Of a stretch of 64,000 nt of DNA, positions 62,111 to 64,000 are shown piece by piece. The DNA comes from DASRDZ01 sp035569495. Its GTDB lineage: Bacteria; Chloroflexota; Dormibacteria; Aeolococcales; Aeolococcaceae. The notes under the pieces are model-generated. The model saw nothing but the letters and a program-made list of their open reading frames with translations, was not told the DNA's origin and ran no database searches. Where the stretch lies: positions 1 to 64,000 of the forward strand of contig DATMMX010000019.1 of the NCBI GenBank assembly GCA_035569495.1. Direction: 5' to 3'. The first letter of the stretch is position 1, and every line of letters starts with the position of its first letter. Both the position numbers and the translations under genes were made by a program.

Positions 62111-63426
62111 CCGACCGGTGCCACCTGGTCCGCCGCCGGGTCGATCGCCGCCGCCGGGCGGGGCGAACGCGGCAACCCCGAACCTGCCCCCAGCCGGAGA
62201 ACCGCCCAGGCGGCGAGCGACGTCTCCAGCCCCGCGATCATCAGGAACGGAGCCGGGGTGCCGAAGCGGGCGGCGAGCACGCCGGAGAGCAGCGGCGCGG
62301 TGGCGCCCCCGGCCGACATGGCGCTGGCGCTGTAGCCGAACAGCTCGGCGCGCACCGCGGGCGGGGCGACGGTGCCGAGCAGGGCGTTGATCGACGGCAG
62401 CATGCCGCCCGCGCACAGGCCGCCGAGCGCCACCAGCAGCAGCATCACGGCGAACGACGGCGCCGCGGCGATCAGCCCGTAGCTCAGCGCTGCGCCGGCG
62501 GCGAGCAGGGCCAGCGCCCAGCGATAGCTGTAGCGGCTGCTGATCCGCGACACAGTCAGCGCCGCGATCGCCGCGCAGAGGGCCTGCAGCGCCGCGGCCG
62601 CGCCGACCGCGCTGTCCACGTGGGCGCTGCCCGCCAGCAGCCCGGCGCGCAGCGGCAGCGCCGCCGACAGGCCGATGCCGATCGCCTGGGTGAGCATGGC
62701 CATCACCAGCAGCGAGATCAGGGGCCGGGCGATGCCCGCGTCGCGGATCACGCCGCGCGTGCGGCGCCGGGGCGCGCCGCGGGGACGGCGCTGGAAGCTC
62801 TCGCGGATGACCAGCGTGACCGCCATGCCCGCGACCGCCGGCATCACCGCGGCGACGAAGAACGCGGTGCGGATGCCGAACACCGGCACGAAGACCGCGC
62901 CCAGCGCCGGGCCCGACATGGTGCCGATGTAGTACCCGCTCTGCAGCACGCCGAGGCTGTGGGTCAGCCGGCCGCGCGGGGCCAGGCTGGCGACCAGCGC
63001 GTTGTTGGCGGCGACACTGCCGGCGAAGGCGCCGGTGAGCACCCGAGTGGCCATCAGCACGTACACGTTGGGGGCCAGGCCGGTGGCGGCCATGAGGATG
63101 GCCAGCGCGAAGGTCGCCCGGACCACCATCGGCTTGCGCCCGACCCGGTCGGCCATGCGGCCCCAGAAGGGCGCGGCGGCGGTCTGGGCGAGCTGGCTGC
63201 CGCCGATCACCGCGCCGCTCCACAATGCGATGGCACCGGGGTCGTGGACGCCGACGGTCCGCACCATGAGGGGCAGAAACGGAAAGACGAAGGTGGCCCC
63301 GGCCAGGGTGCAGTACTGCGAGAACCAGAGGACGCCGAGCTGGGCGTTCCACGACGGCGCGACGCTCGCCGTGGGGCCCGCGGGCTCGGCGGCGGCCCGG
63401 GCTCCCTGGCGAGACACGTGAGACAC
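62101..63426 (-). CDS. MFS transporter, 12-TM, paralogue of the 27940-29184 gene
   Basis: About 441 residues from GTG at 63426. QLGVLWFSQYCTLAGATFVFPFLPLMVRTVGVHDPGAIALWSGA, SPFWGRMADRVGRKPMVV-type loop 2-3 (here AAPFWGRMADRVGRKP), GVLQSGYYIGTMSGPALGAVFVP and LGGLCAGGMLPSINALLGTV match the earlier MFS throughout. Both sit beside acyl-CoA genes, so they may be an old duplication serving the same pathway. An ATG at 63444 within the promoter element is a less likely start. Confidence 0.88.
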   Translation of the reverse strand: MSHVSRQGARAAAEPAGPTASVAPSWNAQLGVLWFSQYCTLAGATFVFPFLPLMVRTVGVHDPGAIALWSGAVIGGSQLAQTAAAPFWGRMADRVGRKPMVVRATFALAILMAATGLAPNVYVLMATRVLTGAFAGSVAANNALVASLAPRGRLTHSLGVLQSGYYIGTMSGPALGAVFVPVFGIRTAFFVAAVMPAVAGMAVTLVIRESFQRRPRGAPRRRTRGVIRDAGIARPLISLLVMAMLTQAIGIGLSAALPLRAGLLAGSAHVDSAVGAAAALQALCAAIAALTVSRISSRYSYRWALALLAAGAALSYGLIAAAPSFAVMLLLVALGGLCAGGMLPSINALLGTVAPPAVRAELFGYSASAMSAGGATAPLLSGVLAARFGTPAPFLMIAGLETSLAAWAVLRLGAGSGLPRSPRPAAAIDPAADQVAPVGQL

Positions 63427-63436
63427 CCCCGAAAGT

Positions 63437-63460
63437 CTGATCATCATAATTATGGTTGAT
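63437..63460. promoter_or_regulatory. CTGATCATCATAA element between MFS and acyl-CoA synthetase genes
   Basis: CTGATCATCATAA at 63437-63449 is identical in 13 positions to the element at 30846. It continues into a palindromic centre, CATAATTATG (63445-63454), flanked by ATCA and TGAT. The minus-strand TATGAT (63448-63443) is a -10 box for the MFS gene. Only 25 bp separate the two divergent starts, so one bound protein would control both. Confidence 0.55.
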
Positions 63461-64000
63461 GGAAGCAGCGCCGAGCCGGGCCCGCCGGCGGTGACGGGCG
63501 CGTCCGGGCCGGCCGGCGCGGGCAGCGCCGTGGATTCGCGCGCCTGGCAGGCGCACCTGCCCGCGGGTGCCGACCCCGACGCGCTCGATCTGCTGGCCGA
63601 GGGCAGCCTGCCCCGCGCCTTCGCCGCACGCTGGGCCGCCGCCCCTGACGCCCCGCTGCTGCACGACGGCGAGCACGGCTGGCGCACCGCCGCCGACGTC
63701 GAGCGCGCCACCGCGCAGGTCGCCGCAACCCTGGCGGCGCGCGGGCTGCACAAGGGTGAACGCGTGGTGCTCTGCATGCGCACGTCGGCGCAGTTCGTCG
63801 ACGTGTACCTCGGCGCGCTGCGCCTGGGCATGGTCGTCGTGCTGCTCAACCCGCAGTGCAGCGAGGCCGAGGCGCGCCACATCGCCGCCGACTCCGACCC
63901 CGCCGCCGCCGTGGCGGAGGACGCACAGCGCGGCGAGTGGATCGCGAGCGGCGCGCCCAACCTGCGCGCGCTGCTGGATGCCACCCACATGCCCCTAAAA
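63452..64000 (+). CDS. Acyl-CoA synthetase (AMP-forming), N-terminal part, cut by window end
   Basis: 183 residues are visible from ATG at 63452. After a variable Gly/Ala/Ser-rich lead, HLPAGADPDALDLLAEGSLPRAFAARWAA, PLLHDGEHGWRTAADVERATAQVAATLAARGLHKGERVVLCMRTSAQFVDVYLGALRLGMVVVLLNP and QCSEAEARHIAADSDPAAAV match the N-terminal domain of ANL-superfamily ligases (the substrate-binding half, before the AMP P-loop). It should activate a carboxylic acid to its CoA ester in the first step of the cluster's pathway. No ribosome-binding site; the start sits inside the shared promoter element. A GTG at 63491 is an alternative. Confidence 0.82.
   Translation, partial: MVDGSSAEPGPPAVTGASGPAGAGSAVDSRAWQAHLPAGADPDALDLLAEGSLPRAFAARWAAAPDAPLLHDGEHGWRTAADVERATAQVAATLAARGLHKGERVVLCMRTSAQFVDVYLGALRLGMVVVLLNPQCSEAEARHIAADSDPAAAVAEDAQRGEWIASGAPNLRALLDATHMPLK

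Noticed and set aside
61436..63988. 850-residue leftward frame
   Set aside because: Shadow of the TetR and MFS genes; no conserved motif.

Overview
The window is very GC-rich DNA with strongly GC-biased third codon positions. Many genes are translationally coupled through ATGA, GTGA or TTGA overlaps. GTG and TTG starts are frequent, and several genes appear leaderless, with the -10 box about 6-8 nt before the start codon. Actinobacterial-style families are present: a lipoprotein with repeated C-M-R-x-H-G motifs, a response regulator-thioredoxin reductase fusion, DUF2889, and Ltp2/DUF35 pairs. The source is probably a soil-type Actinomycetota or a neighbouring high-GC Terrabacteria lineage such as Dormibacterota or Chloroflexota. 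No marker in the window settles this.

Region 1 (1-2.66 kb) is housekeeping: a leftward transketolase cut by the window edge, an unknown gene and a tRNA-Arg(ACG). Region 2 (2.66-12.6 kb) looks like a decayed integrative island at that tRNA. A 5'-truncated tyrosine integrase lies just past the tRNA, and a second, internally deleted copy lies near 12.4 kb. Between them sit a type III-like restriction-modification pair (helicase/nuclease plus adenine methyltransferase), a divergent UvrD helicase with an iron-sulfur PD-(D/E)XK nuclease, and a RibD-type reductase. An HNH_2 endonuclease with an SRA-like front domain follows at 13.9 kb, next to a TetR regulator with a clear palindromic operator.

Region 3 (14.8-26.4 kb) is core physiology. 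A six-gene leftward operon encodes an OmpR/EnvZ-type pair with a lipoprotein, an HlyD-like adaptor and a MacB-type ABC pump. Then come an AlkA-like glycosylase coupled to an alkyltransferase-like protein (Trp in place of Cys), a GNAT, and a three-gene cassette: UBP zinc finger, response regulator-thioredoxin reductase fusion lacking CxxC, and cyclic-nucleotide-domain histidine kinase.

Region 4 (26.4-64 kb) is one large catabolic supercluster for CoA-activated carboxylic acids. It has three Ltp2-like aldolase/DUF35 pairs, an isobutyryl-CoA-mutase-like two-subunit enzyme, three class III CoA-transferase genes (one a head-to-tail double), three ACMSD-type amidohydrolases, and a fused LivHM ABC importer with its binding protein. 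It also has six MFS transporters, GntR, MarR and TetR regulators, and the start of an acyl-CoA synthetase. Several divergent promoters across the cluster share an AT-rich element beginning CTGATCAT followed by AGTA or CATAA, usually in the spacer or on the -10 box. This suggests one regulon. The inferred logic is uptake, CoA activation or transfer, mutase rearrangement and retro-aldol cleavage. The substrate cannot be read from the sequence, and no acyl-CoA dehydrogenase or enoyl-CoA hydratase lies in the window.
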